64,000 bases of DNA from Histoplasma ohiense (lineage: Eukaryota > Ascomycota > Eurotiomycetes > Onygenales > Ajellomycetaceae): NCBI GenBank assembly GCA_017607445.1, contig JAEVHH010000001.1, forward strand, positions 3,472,001 to 3,536,000. The letters are read 5' to 3'. The position numbers and the translations under genes were made by a program. Shown piece by piece: positions 25,301 to 37,488 of this stretch; position 1 is the stretch's first letter, and the number at the start of each line of letters is the position of its first letter. The notes below the pieces were generated by a model. The model was not told the origin of the DNA. It did no database searches and saw nothing but the letters and a program-made list of their open reading frames with translations.

Positions 25301-25942
25301 CTTCTATATAGATACAATTTAGAGATTCTGAACTTCTCTGAGATTTTCTGAGAAACTGTGTACATTCACAGTCTCATACAAATGACAGAGAACATCATGA
25401 GCAAGCTGAAGAAAGCTCATAAATGAGCAGAAACTTCAATGATCAGTGCTCAGTAAAATTATAAGAATCAAACAAATATCAGAAGAAGTTCTGCAATCTG
25501 ATATTATATAGAAAACAAAATCTGATTAGATCTCAAGAATATAAGAATAGATCACCTCTCATATACACTAGATTATCATCATATCAAGTATATGATGAAG
25601 AAAGTGCTAGATATACATAATTATTGACTCAACACTTCATCTGACATTCACAATGTCTTTCATACAAATCTGCTTCAACTCACAGCTGAGAATTCATTCC
25701 TCTCTCAGAGAATCTTCAATTGACAGTTACTCATCATTGTAGAAGAAGATAACAAACTTGAGTGGGAAATCAAAGTAATTCTTGATGATAGAATCAACTG
25801 CCACTGCTGTGAATATCTTGTCAAATGAGTAGGATACAATTGTCTGACCTGGGAACCTGTGTCCACCTTGGAGGACACCGCCGCCCTCGACGCCTACAAG
25901 TCCTCACTCACCCCGGTAGGGGGGGATAATGTGATGGGTTAG
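22364..25942 (+). pseudogene. A5 pol pseudogene
   Basis: Pol lies in the -1 frame relative to gag. Protease DSG is at about 22430. The RT box at 23500-23511 reads YMNN, with both aspartates lost by GG to GA and CG to CA. RNase H (ETDASDYIVDEVLMQYD) is near 23950, integrase has HSETDEATERM near 25140-25170, and the chromodomain (KLEWEIKVILDDR, EYLVK*VGYNCLTWEP) is at 25753-25860. It ends at TAG 25940-25942, twelve bases inside the 3' LTR. Truncated open pieces at 22364-22663, 22682-22984 and 23879-24112 are parts of it. Confidence 0.85.
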
Positions 25943-25944
25943 CA

Positions 25945-25952
25945 CTCATTAG
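25945..25952. repeat. 8-bp TSD of H1 (left copy CTCATTAG)
   Basis: The right copy at 27347-27354 reads TTCATTAG, one transition different. Both fit the hAT target consensus nTnnnnAn. Confidence 0.82.
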
Positions 25953-27346
25953 TAGACTGGCCGTGTGACCATGCATGGGACTGGGACTAAATATTTCTCC
26001 AGTCCCATTATCAAATTTCTTAGTCCTGGTCCTATATAGTGTTTATTAAATTAGTCACTTTACACTGTTTATATTATAAATCTAGTCCCAGGTCATGTTC
26101 TTCTTATAAATTACTGATTCTGGTCCCATTTGATCCCATTTTGTTAAAATGGGACCAAATGGGACCATGATTTACCCTATATAGATGATATAATGCTATG
26201 AGTGTTACCAAAAATCATTACCTATCAAAAGAAGTTTAGTGTATTTATGCTCTAGTTCTATTTTGAACTAGTAATGATAGTGATAGATAGATTCGCCGCG
26301 GTAGATAGGTTGGCAGCGATAGATTAGCAGCGATAGATAGATTGGCAGTGATAGATAGCTTAGTAGTGAGGGATAGCTTAGCAGCGAGGGATAGCTTAGC
26401 AGTGAGGGATAGCTTAGCAGCGAGAGATAGCTTAGCAGTGAGGGATAGATTGGCAGCGGCGATAGATTAGCAGCGAAAGATAGATTGGCAGCAGCGATAG
26501 ATTAGCAGCGATAGATTAGCAGCAATAGATTGGCAGCGATAGATAGATTGGCAGTGGTAGATAAATTGGCAGCGATAGATAGATTCGCCGCGGTAGATAG
26601 GTTGGCAGCGATAGATTAGCAGCAATAGATTGGCTGTGATAGCTTAGCAGCGAGGGATAGCTTAGCAGTGAGGGATAGATTGGCAGCGGCGATAGATTAG
26701 CAGCGATAGATAGATTAGCAGCGATAGATAGATTGACAGCAGCGATAGATTAGCAGCAATAGATAGATTGGCAGTGGTAGATAAATTGGCAGCGATAGAT
26801 AGGTTGGCAGCGATAGCTTAGCAGCGAGGGATAGCTTGCAGCAATAGATAGGTTGGCAGCGATAGCTTAGCAGCGAGGGATAGCTTGCAGCAATAGATAG
26901 ATTAGCAGTGATAGCTTAGCAGCGAGGGATAGCTTAGCAGCGAGGGATAGCTTAGCAGCGAGGGATAGCTTAGCAGCGGCGATAGATTAGCAGCAGTAGA
27001 TAGGTTGGCAGGGGCAAATTGGTTGACAGCACTAGATAGGGGTGATATCTCCACCAATCATATCATCAGATTGATATCTAAGATATGTATTATATAATCA
27101 TCAGAATGGGACCAAACCTCAGTCAAATTCATAGTCAGTCCCAGGTCATGTTCTTATTTTTGATAGTCAGTCACTTTACATGAAATATCAAGATTTATTA
27201 GTCCCATTTCACTCATGTTCTAATAATTCTAGTCACTTTACACTCCCATTCTGATCCTGGTCCCACTGAAAATCACGCCAAGAAATGGACTGGGACCAAA
27301 CCAAACCAAACCAAACATGAAATTCATGGTCCCACCAGCCAGCCTA
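25953..27346. mobile_element. Non-autonomous hAT-like element H1
   Basis: 1394 bp, bounded by imperfect terminal inverted repeats (TAGACTGGCCGTGTGACC on the left; TAGGCTGGCTGGTGGGACC read inward from the right) and 8-bp TSDs. It has no ORF, so movement would need a transposase elsewhere. The ends contain repeated GGTCCCATT/AATGGGACC inverted motifs (26122-26168), and the centre is a minisatellite. It still has many CpGs and GG/CC pairs, so it is among the youngest insertions here. Confidence 0.85.
26276..27035. repeat. Minisatellite inside H1
   Basis: Tandem units of roughly 14-18 bp are built on GATAGATTAGCAGC, with variants GATAGATTGGCAGC and GAGGGATAGCTTAGCAGC. A longer-period pattern of about 300 bp (starting ATTCGCCGCGGTAGATAGG) appears at 26291 and again at 26582, which suggests a higher-order duplication. 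Confidence 0.88.
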
Positions 27347-27849
27347 TTCATTAGCAATTAATTTACACAATCAACTTCTGTCATTGCAATCATGTGTAAT
27401 TCTCAATGTTCTTCTGCTCTGTGCTCTGCATTCATATAGTCTCTAATAATTCTTCTGTGTAGTTTTTAACATTCTTCTGCTCTGTGCTCTGTGCTTGTAT
27501 AGTTTCTAATGATTCTTCTGTGTAGCTTTCAATGATTCTTCTGTCTCACATTTCACACTTGTGTAGTTTCTAACAATTCTTCTATATAGCTCTCAATGAT
27601 TCTCTCATCTCATATTCTGTGCTCATGTAGTTTCTAATGATTCTTCTGTGTAGCTCTTAACATTCTTCCACTCTGTGCTTCACTGTGGAGTGGCTTCTGA
27701 TATTCTTCTGCTCTGAATTTCCCTCTATAAGAATCCTCTTTGTATGACCTTTTCTTCTGATTTCTTTTCTCTTTCTTTCCTTAATCAATTTGTAATCTGT
27801 AATTAGAATAGTATCAAATCGTTAATTGAAGTATGCCCATTACAGATCT

Positions 27850-28481
27850 ATATCATGTTCTCAGTGAGAGGGAAGCTTTTCAGCTTCTTTTTCATTGAAC
27901 ATGTCTGTGAAATCTTTGTATAATTCAGATAGTTCTTTGCATAATTTCTTGAAATTCTTGAGTTCTAGTTTCTCTAACATTTTTTTGATATCTGTTATGC
28001 TAGTGGTGAACACTTGGATGTTCTTTTTCTCATGTACTTGATGAATTAGTAGTTTGTATGCTTTCACTGATATCTGAATGAGATCAGTGGTTCTATTGAT
28101 ATCTTTCTCATAAACACAATCACCTTCTGAGAAAATAAGACAGTGGTTGTGTGTGTCCAACAAGATTCCAAATTCTGTGAGTCATGATAGACTGAGTATT
28201 AGATTGTACTCAAGGTTTTGTATTTTGTATATATATACATTCTTTTTCTCATATTCTTCTACATTGATATTAAATCTTATCATATTGTAGAAGATGAATC
28301 CTCTGAGGCTGTTAAATTCACTGAGCTTACATGATTTGAAAAAGAGAATACACTGAAGCTTATGCTTTTCAATCAACTGAATGTCTATAAGAGTGTAATG
28401 AAGGAAACCACTGTCTATTATTGCTTGTATATTGATTAGACTATTTACAATGATAGAGACTATAATTGTGTCTGCTTGCAT
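27850..28481 (-). pseudogene. A4 pol pseudogene, N-terminal part
   Basis: Protease is open over 28182-28481 (QAIIDSGFLHYTLID). The linker up to EAEKLPSH lies at 27861-28163. It is cut at 27850 by A5, and the rest continues at 20380 and below. Confidence 0.8.
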
Positions 28482-29548
28482 CTTCTGCTCAAATCATCAG
28501 CTAGCTTTCTGCTCTTTGAGCTCTTGTCTGTGTTTTAGAATGAGAGCTCATCTTTTCTCTGTTCTTATCTATTCACAGACAATGCAGTGTTTATATGTGT
28601 GAGGAATTTACTCAGAATAATTGCATTTGAACATTGGTTTGTGAAGTGCTCTGATTTGTTGCAGTGTATGCAGACTTCTCTGATGATTTGATCAGCAGTG
28701 TTCTTTTCTGAGACATTGAAGATTCTCAGACAATTTGTATTTACATATGAAACTCAGTTCATTGATTCTGATTCAGAGATAGAGAGTGCTGCAGAGTGGT
28801 TTGAGATATACATATTTGTTCAGTGAAATTCTCTATAATTTTGAAGCACACAGAACTGAGACAGATTGTTGTTCAACAGATAAAAATCAGTACAGAATTC
28901 ACTGTATATTGAGAGCTTCAGATGTTCTATACTTCAGTTATGCAACTGAAAGTTCAAGTTTTTGAACAATATGTTGATTTTAACAGTATTGTCTCAGTCT
29001 TATTCACCTGCTTCTAGAAGCTTGTGATTGAATTCAGAAAGATAAATTGTCAATGTGATATTTATCTGATGAGTCTGATTTAGCCAGTTCAATATCTTGA
29101 TTTGAAGTATAGAATTGAGAAAGAGAGAGTTGAGTTGTTGAAAGACTAGCTCTGACATATACTAATAATTCTGACAATGATTCATTCAGAGTTGAAATTT
29201 TACTAACACATTGTTATTCAATCTGCTATAAATATATCACACTTGATTGGATAGCAAGTCTATTGCTTGTTCATCAATGTTCAATTTGATGTTTGCTTTT
29301 GACTTTCATGCAAGGTAGAGTGCTAGATCTTTCTCATATTTGTTGAGGATTGAAAGCTTCTCTCTTGAAGGCTTTTCATGAGACATGGGTGTAGAAGAAA
29401 CAGTGAATGTGGAAGTGCTCATCTCAGCAAGTTATTGTTGCAATTCAGTCATCTGTAGTGTCTGCTGCTGAAGGATGCTTTGTAGATCTAAGTTATCATC
29501 CACTGTGTTTGAATGTGGTGGGTGTTTGTAGGATTGTTCATAGTTCAT
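28460..29548 (-). pseudogene. A4 gag pseudogene
   Basis: The ATG is at 29548 and the stop at 28460-28462. It has the same layout as the A5 gag: Q-rich N-terminus (SILQQQTLQMTELQQ readable at 29432-29490) and zinc knuckle region near 28620-28680. Several stops are present. Confidence 0.72.
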
Positions 29549-29583
29549 TTCAATATCTAAGGATATGTAATAGTAATAAAAGA

Positions 29584-29588
29584 AAAGG
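29584..29588. repeat. TSD AAAGG of copia D (left)
   Basis: Repeated exactly at 41100-41104. The A4 leader reads straight across when D is removed (AAAGGAATACTTGTAGACA). Confidence 0.88.
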
Positions 29589-29894
29589 TGTGAGAAATGA
29601 TCTATCATATCAAACATTGTGAGAAAGGATCTATCATATCAAGCATTGTGAGAAAGGATCTATCATATCAAGCATTGTGAGAAGTGATCGATCATCTTAT
29701 TCTATCTCAATTTCAGAAACCGGATCACTGCTCCGATGTATACCAGCACTGTCCCCATCATATGTTCAAGCATTCTCTTTCTTATAAATACTGCCTGGTT
29801 ATCATGTAATTATTGGAGTTATAATAATCAATTCAATTTACTTATTTGATATTCAGTATTTGGGTCAATATTCAGACTTTATTCAGTTCCGACA
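29589..29894 (+). repeat. 5' LTR of D with 29-bp tandem units
   Basis: It begins with three full copies of a 29-bp unit (TGTGAGAAAGGATCTATCAT...) and a partial fourth. The TATA-like CTTATAAATA is near 29791. CpGs are mostly kept (GATCGATC, ACCGGATC). Confidence 0.9.
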
Positions 29895-29912
29895 GTTATG
29901 AGCCCGGGTTAG
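29895..29912 (+). promoter_or_regulatory. Putative PBS of D (tRNA-iMet anticodon arm)
   Basis: GTTATGAGCCC follows the LTR directly. Its complement GGGCTCATAAC matches the anticodon arm (CAU) of eukaryotic initiator tRNA-Met. Drosophila copia is known to use a half-molecule of tRNA-iMet in this way. The match beyond 11 bases was not checked. Confidence 0.5.
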
Positions 29913-30024
29913 CTACCTATCGCTATCTATTCAATTATATTGATATCTATTCATACCGACCTTCTTATCAGCAAAGATATCTATATCTATCTTGATATCT
30001 ATTTGATTATACCTATCTATCTGA

Positions 30025-30260
30025 TCTCATCGACCTCCTCATCAGCGATGATTGCGGCATTATCTATATCTTGATATCCGATCTCATCGACCTCCTTATC
30101 GGCGACGATTGCGGCAATATCTATATCTATATCAATTATATCCATTCAATTCTATACCGATTATATTCATTCGATTCTATACTGATTATATCCATTCGAT
30201 TCTATACCGATTATATCCATTCAATTCTATATCGATTATCCGTTCAATCCTATATCGGTT
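30025..30260 (+). repeat. Tandem repeats in the D leader
   Basis: A roughly 50-bp block (ATCTCATCGACCTCCT...GATTGCGGCA) occurs twice at 30025-30125. About five copies of a 25-bp unit (ATTATATCCATTCGATTCTA...) follow at 30135-30257. The open frames that cross these repeats are not genes. Confidence 0.75.
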
Positions 30261-30284
30261 TTACATCTATATACAACAACCAAG

Positions 30285-32200
30285 ATGTCAGTGGAAAATT
30301 CCTCATCAAAAACATCACTTTTCTTGGATTCCCCTAGGAAATGGAATCTATGGTACAACATGATACTAGGTCTTGCCACTGAGCTCCAAGTACTGGATCT
30401 TATTAGTGATGAAAGTCCCAATAGGATGAGTGAAATACCTGCATCTATTCCCCCAGAATTCCCTACTGAGCACACCATGGAAGCAAGAGTTAAATGGGAG
30501 ATGGAGAACAGCAGATACAACAATGACAGAAATATCTATAAAGATAAACTTGCAGATGTTAGCAAGATCAGATAGAAGATCTTCAGAACAGTAGCATTCA
30601 GTGAGCTAGAAATAGCAACTAATGGAAATAGTCATATTGATATGAAGGATCTTCTAATTGCTCTTAAGAAGAGGTTATCACTCAGAACAGCAGACCACTA
30701 GTATGAGATATGAAAGAAGTATCAGAACTTGCAGAAGATGTCTAAACAGAATCTAGATCAGTGATTAGATACTTGAACTCTGATTGAAACAGAAATCAAA
30801 CACTCTGATATAGATGACAACTTTGATATATGAAAGGACTTCTTCCATATCAACATGTCTATCAATAATCCATACACTGTCATTCAAAAGAGAGAAGTTG
30901 AGATAGAAGATAAGAAGAACTTCTTCTTCACAGATGTGGTTAATGACTTTCATTCTGAATATTGCAAGAAGGGATATAGCAAGTCAGAACTGCTTGTATT
31001 CAATCTCACTATCTTTAATAGCAGACAAGCAGAACAATCAAGATTCAGAACCTGCATCTGTGGTTCTAAACATTTCTGAGTCAAATGTTATTATCTCAAT
31101 CCAAGTCAGAGACCAGAAGGATGGAAGAAGAACAAGCAATGATGTAAGAAGATAGATGAGACACTCAAGAATGAAGATATCAAGAAGAAGATAGATGCAG
31201 CAATAAGCAAGATAGCTGCTTCTAATACAGAGATGATAGAACAGACACTAGAAGGAATGATTCTAAAGACAAGCAGAGAATCTATCAATCATATTATCAA
31301 CCATTCTATTGATCATTCTACTGATCAATCTTCAATCACTTCTGATATTGTATCTGTCAATCGATTGACAAGATGTCTAAATGTGAATGTTGAGAGCTCT
31401 CCTTCAAATCAACATCTCTATCTTTGAAATTCCTGGATATTTGATACTGGTGCTGAGTGACATATCTGCAATAATCGATCTAGATTTCTAACATACAAAT
31501 CAACAGAGGAGCAAGTTTATACAGAAGATTTGACAACAAGAGTTGTGGGATATGGAACTGTTTGAACCTACATGACCAACACCCTCAGCAAGCAGTTCAA
31601 AGTGATTCTTAAGAATGCTGCATACATTCCATTCTCACACACCAATCTAATTGCCTGGAAACCTTGCTATTATATAGAGGGGATCTATCTCGATGGCAAA
31701 TCATTTAGATTGCGGAGAATTAGTGATGATTTGATCTTCACTCATATAGAAGTGTATGATGGACTGCTAGTTACTGAATATCACAGAACTAGTGAGAACA
31801 CCTTAGTGCTCACTAATATTGCCTCAACTAGCAATTCAGCAGAATCTGTGAAGATAACAGAATCTGCTAAGATATCAAAATCATCAACTACATCTTCTTA
31901 CACCGCGAAAAGCTCTACTGCTTTCTCTAAGATTTGGCATCAACATCTAGAACATCCCTCAATGAGAGCAGTTGAACATCTGCCAACTGATGCCAAAGAA
32001 GTTCAGATATCAGATATTAAGGATATTAAGAATGTTGATACTGAGGACAAAGAACTCTGCAAACCCTGCCATCTTGCCAAGGCAAAGAATCAAATATCTC
32101 ACCATCTCCATATATGATCAAAACTACCCTTCAAATGACTCCATGCAGATATTGTACAAGGACCTTTCTACTGCTACAACAGAGAACAATGGCTCATACA
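30285..32200 (+). pseudogene. D gag-pol pseudogene, first part (gag, protease, integrase start)
   Basis: ATG at 30285 (MSVENSSSKTSLFLDSPRKW). Gag runs to a CCHC-like knuckle CICGSKHF*VKC near 31060-31095. Protease WIFDTGAE (D-T-G kept) is near 31435, and the GAG-pre-integrase IWHQHLEHPSMRA plus CKPCHLAKAK are near 31935-32090. About a dozen stops occur, most of them TGA. The frame continues after A6; removing A6 and one TSD (5662 bases) shifts the numbering exactly into frame 1 at 37863. Confidence 0.88.
32196..32200. repeat. TSD ATACA of A6 (left)
   Basis: Exact repeat at 37858-37862, within the integrase coding frame of D. Confidence 0.88.
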
Positions 32201-32582
32201 TGTGACGGGTTAGCACCTGTTAGTAGTTAACTTACGCAACCAACCCCTCCTGCCTCATGTTCCACGCTCGTGTACACCTACTTGTCTCTGTTATTGCGCT
32301 CCGCACTTGTGTAGCCTTTAACAATTCTTCTGTGTAACCCCTTCTGTCTCATGCTCTGCACTTGTGTAGTTCTAACAATTCTTCCACATAACCCTCAACA
32401 TTCTTCTGCTCTGTACTCCACTGTGGGGTGGCTTCTGATATTCTTCCATCTCAATCTCCTCTCTATAAGAACCCCCTTTGTACAACCTTTCCTTCTGATC
32501 TCTTTTCTCTTTCTTTCCTTAATCAATTCATAATCTGTATTTAGGATAGTGCTAGATTGTTAATTGAAGTACACTCATTACA
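32201..32582 (+). repeat. 5' LTR of A6
   Basis: TGTGACGGGT...CACTCATTACA. The fold-back primer site AATCAATTCATAA is at 32521-32533. The PBS TTACAAATTGATT follows at 32583-32595; the single mismatch is explained by independent decay of the same CpG. Confidence 0.9.
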
Positions 32583-32851
32583 TTACAAATTGATTCATCT
32601 GTGTCGGCCTGAGTGCCCTATGTTTACAATTGCACCCAGATGCTCAAGTTAAGAATAAGTTACCAAGTCTTCACAAAGCTGTGTTGTTGTGATAACATCT
32701 GCAATTTCCAAAGTCCTACAAAGTCACATCACTGTGATAGTGCTGCAAAGAAGTCTGAGTGCTTACAAAGTATCTTCTTCAAGAATAAGAACTGAATCTT
32801 CTGATCTCCAAGCTATCAGAACTAAGAACTATAGCCTCATACAAAAACAAG

Positions 32852-33931
32852 ATGAATTACAAACATCCCTTCATGAGTGAGAATCAGAGTCTTGCTGAAG
32901 ATAACATCAAGCTTCATAATTTCCTTCAGCAGCAATCCTTGCAGATGATGGAGCTTCAACAACAACTGAATCATCTGAGCATAAATACATCAGAAACTGT
33001 ACAGATGTCAATACCCTCTGCATACAAAAGAAAAGAACATCTCTCTCTTTTCAACAAGTTCACAGAAGAGCTCTTGATCTATCTAGTCTGAAAATGAAAG
33101 ACAAAAGTCAAGCTTGAAAAATATGAGTCTGTGATAGACTCTCTGCTCTTGCAAGCCTGCTATATTCATAGTCAGCTAGAAGAAGACACTCTAGCAAAAT
33201 TTCAACTCTGAATTGAGTCATGTATGTATGAAATGTGTATCTCTGAAGAAGTCTTTTGCCAACTGAATGTTCTATTCTTGAACTCTACACTGCAAGCATA
33301 TGTGATGCAGTGGCTAAACAGAAATTGTCAGTGGAATACTTCTCTAGTGAACTATCTGCCTGATTTCAATAGCAAGATTCATGAAGCAGAAAAACAGAAC
33401 TGAGATGATACTGTGAAAATTAATCTTCTGAGTCAGTATATCAGCTTTGAACTGCTTAAGCTCTGCATCTCACATTTTATGTCCTTGTGTTATCATAACT
33501 ACTGCACTCACTTGTGTCAACTCAACAACAATCTCACACATTTCAACACTGTACAAGGAAGCTGTAACAATTGCAGGCAGAACTTTACATCTATCACTGC
33601 TTTGACTATATCAATCATCTCTGTGGATGCCATGGATTGGACTTCTCATGTGAACACAGAACAGTCAAGAATACCTGATCTCTTCAGATGAGAAGTTACT
33701 GATTGAATTGCTTGAGAAGTTTGCATTTATTGCAATAGACTGAGATACTTTGCAAGTCAGTGCACCAACACAGTGGTCTCAGCTTCTACACCACATGTGA
33801 ATGCAACTATGTCTATGAATGAACAAGAACAGAGAAATAAAGAGCTCTTGCTCTAAAATGCAGATGAGAGCTTAAGAAGCAAGAAGTGAGCTGAAGATTT
33901 GAACAGAAAATGCAAGCAGATGCAATCATAG
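32852..33931 (+). pseudogene. A6 gag pseudogene
   Basis: ATG at 32852, open for 79 codons (NFLQQQSLQMMELQQQL), then scattered stops. The zinc knuckle near 33720-33770 reads CIYCNRLRYFASQC, with Y at the position of the usual H. Its N-terminal sequence differs clearly from A5 and A9, so A6 may be a subfamily. Confidence 0.75.
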
Positions 33932-36900
33932 TCTCTGTCATTGTAAATAGTCTAGTCAATGTATGAGCAATGGTAGACAGTGGTTTCCTTCACTACACTC
34001 TTATAAACACTCAGTTGATTGAAAAGCATAAGCTTCAGTGTATTCTCTTTTTCAAACTGTGTAAGCTCAGTGAATTCAATGACTTCAGAGGATCTGCCTT
34101 CTACAATATGATAAAGTTCAACATCAATGTAGAAGGACATGAAAAAAGAAATGTTTATGCATATGAAGTGCAAGATCTTGAGTATGACTTAATACTCAGT
34201 CTGTCATAGCTTACAGAATTTGAAACCCTGATAGATGCATGCAACTGTTGCCTAATCTTCCCAGAAGACAACCACATTTATGAAAAGAATATCAACAGAA
34301 CCACTGATCTCATCCAGGTATCAGTGAAAGCATTCAAACTACTAACCCACCAAACATGCAAGAAGAAGAATGTCCAAGTGTTTGCTGCTAGCATGATGAA
34401 TATCAAGAAAGCATTAGAAAAGCTAGAATTCAAGAATTCCAAGAAATCATGCAAAGAACTACTTGAATTGTACAAGAACTTCACAGATGTGTTCAATGAA
34501 AAGGGAGCTGAAAAGCTTCCCTCTCATTGAGAACACAGTATAGATCATATGATTGAATTCATCAAGAAAGATGATAAAGACTCACAACCACTCTGAGATC
34601 CTCTCTACAGCATGTCACACAATGAACTCCTCATTCTATAAAAAACACTCAATGAATTACTAGACAAAGACTTCATTTGTGTTAGCAACTCATCTGCTGC
34701 AGCATCTGTACTGTTTACAAAGAAATCAGAAGAAGGCTTATGATTCTGTGTTGACTATTGAGAGCTCAATAAGATTACATGAAAGGACTGATACTCCCTC
34801 CCACTCATCAATGAAACATTTGAATGAATAGAAAAAGCAAAATGATTTACAAAACTTGACATCTCTGCAGCCTTCTACAAGATAAGAATTAATGAAGGTG
34901 ATAAATAGCTAACTGCCTTTCATACACATTACAGATTATACAAATGGACAGTGACCCTCTTTGAATTAGTGAATGCTCTGAGTACATTCCAGAAATACAT
35001 TAACTGAGCTCTACAAGATCTGCTTGATGAGATTGTCTCAGTGTACATGAATGATATCTTGATCTTCACTGATGAATTGCTCACTGAGCACTGTAAGCAC
35101 ATACAACAAGTACTTGACCATCTACAAAAAGCTGAACTGCAAATGAACATTGACAAATGCAACTTTGAGATCAAGTCTACAACCTATCTAGAATTCATCA
35201 TCAAAGCTGAAAAGGATGTATGCATGGATTCTAAGAAGATGGAAGCAATTCTCAACTGAAAGGCATCAGTCTCAGTAAAAGAGACTAGAAGCTTTCTAGA
35301 ATTTGTCAACTTCTATCAAAGATTCATCAAGAACTTCTCTGATATCATACAATCACTGACAGATCTGACTCAGAAAGATGCTGTATTTCAATGAACTGAC
35401 AAAGCAGACACAGTATTCAAAAAGCTGAAGCATATGTTCACAAACACTCTGATACTGTAATCATTCAATTCAGATAAACATACAATTCTTGAAACAGACA
35501 TCTCAGATTATGTAGTAGATGAAGCACTAATACAATACAATAACAAAGATGTTCTATAATTTTGTGCCTTAATTTCAAAGAAGATGTTGCCTGCTAAATG
35601 CAACTATGAGATCTACAACAAGAAGCTTCTAGTGATCATACAATGCTTCAAAGAATGAGAGTCTGAACTCATGAGCATTGAGAGATTTGAGATTGTTACT
35701 GATCATAAGAATCTGAAATATTTCACAATCACTTGTAAGCTCACTGAGAGGCATATGCACTGATCATTGTTTCTTAGCCAATTCTCATTCATGATTCACT
35801 ACTGATCAGAAGCAGAGAACACTCTTGCAGATGCTCTATTTCACTGAGAATAAGATATGCTGTCTGATGATCTGAATGACAGATGAAAACACTGAGAGCA
35901 TTGATTAATCAACTCTGTAATTATAGAAAGTCTCACACAGTCAGATGAACTCTGTATACACATTAACCAATCCCATACTCAATACCCCTCACTTGAAGAG
36001 CAATGGAGACAAGCAACAGAGGCAGATGAATTCTGACAACAAGCTGCTGAAGTCATACAAAGCAGAGCATCTTGATTCCCTGCAGGCATATATCCAAAAA
36101 CAGACATCTCAGCATGCTCAATCAGTGATGATGGATGTCTACACTTCCAAGACAGACAATGAGTCCCCAATTCAGAACCTCTATGAATATGAATCATGCA
36201 GAAGATTCATGACTCATCAATGACTGAGCATTCAGACTATGAGATCATGTACAGCATCATAGCTCAAGACTTCTACTGGCTGAACATATCAAAAAATGTA
36301 CATCAGTTTGTATGCAATTGCAATCACTGTGGCTCAGTAACAGTATGATATGAATGATGAAAAGAGATGTTGAAATCTCTGTCTATTCTCAAACAAATCT
36401 GATGTGATATAGCAATTGACTTTGCAGTTTCTCTATCTGAGAGTGAAGATTCTATGAACATTCTAGTCATTGTTGATTGTCTCAGCAAGAATGTAATACT
36501 GCAATTCTGTGACAGAATGAATGCTGAAGTAGTTGTGGATGTCTTTGTTTAGAGTCTGTTCTATCATATGCACAGTCTGTCTTCATTCATTGTATCAGAT
36601 AGAGGCAGTCAATTCATCAGCACACTCTGAATCTGTGTATGCCAGCTGCTAAGAATCAAACAAAAATTGTCAACAGTGTATCATTCAGAGATCAATAAAG
36701 TCACAGAGAGAATGATACAAACAGTAAAGAACATTCTCTGTAAGTTCTGCAATTACACACAAGACAACTGAAGTCATCTGCTATCACACATTGAGATTGC
36801 AATCAACAGCTGAGACTCTGTCACAACAGATATAAGCTCATTCTTTCTTCTGTATGAATACAATTTAGAAGTTCTAGACTTTTCTGAGAATCTCTGAGAA

Positions 36901-37488
36901 ACCACATACACCCACAGTTTCATACAAGCAGCAGATAACATCATGAGCAAGCTTAAGAAAGCTCACAAATGAGCAGAAGCTTTCATAATCAGCACTCAGT
37001 AAGATTATGAAAATCAAGTGAATGTCAGAAGAAGTTCTGCAATTCAATATTATATAAAAGACAAGATCTGATTAGATCTCAAGAACATAAAGACAGACCA
37101 CTCCTCACATACACTGAATTACTGTCATGTCAAATATACTGTGACAGAGGTGCTAGGCACACATGATTATCAACTCAACACCCTGCCAGACATCCACAAT
37201 GTCTTTCACATGAACCTGCTTCAACCCGCGGCTGAGGATCCATTCTCTTCACAGAGAACCTCTGACTGACAGCCATCTGCCATCATAGAAGAAGATAACA
37301 AACTTGAATGGGAGATTGAAGCAATTCTTGATGATAGAACCAATCACCACCACTGTGAATACCTTGTCAAATGAGTAGGATACAATTGTTCGACCTGGGA
37401 ACCCACATCTGCCTTGGAGGATACCGCCGCCCTCAACACCTATGAGTCATCGCTCACTCTGATAGGGGGGGATAATGTGACAGATTAG
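33910..37488 (+). pseudogene. A6 pol pseudogene
   Basis: Frame -1 relative to gag. Protease (AMVDSGFLHYTL) is open at 33970-34209, the linker ends in GAEKLPSH at 34530, and the RT segment at 35041-35259 begins with YMNDILIFTDELL. RNase H has ETDISDYVVDEAL near 35500. Integrase and chromodomain (KLEWEIEAILDDRTNHHHC) follow near 37300. It stops at TAG 37486-37488 inside the 3' LTR. Confidence 0.83.

Larger units (their letters stand above)
20381..27844 (+). mobile_element. Family A element A5 (complete, holds hAT copy H1)
   Basis: A full-length chromovirus inserted into A4 pol with a 5-bp TSD. LTRs are 20381-20893 (513 bp) and 25930-25952 plus 27355-27844 (also 513 bp once H1 and its TSD are removed). 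Without H1 the element is about 6.06 kb. The polypurine tract GGGGGGATAA precedes the 3' LTR. The last 100 bases before the 3' LTR remain GC-rich and nearly unmutated, unlike the rest. Confidence 0.9.
25930..27844 (+). repeat. 3' LTR of A5, split by hAT copy H1
   Basis: The LTR start is 25930-25952. After H1 (25953-27346) the duplicated target TTCATTAG leads into the rest, 27355-27844, which ends CCCATTACA before the A5 TSD. Confidence 0.88.

Noticed and set aside
26276..27035. CRISPR-like array of short repeats
   Set aside because: Units are 14-18 bp, contiguous and variable, with no unique spacers, and they lie inside a eukaryotic transposon.
30052..30363. Open frames of about 100 codons rich in Tyr, Ile and Ser
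   Set aside because: They cross 25-bp and 50-bp tandem repeats of the copia leader; the real gag starts at 30285.
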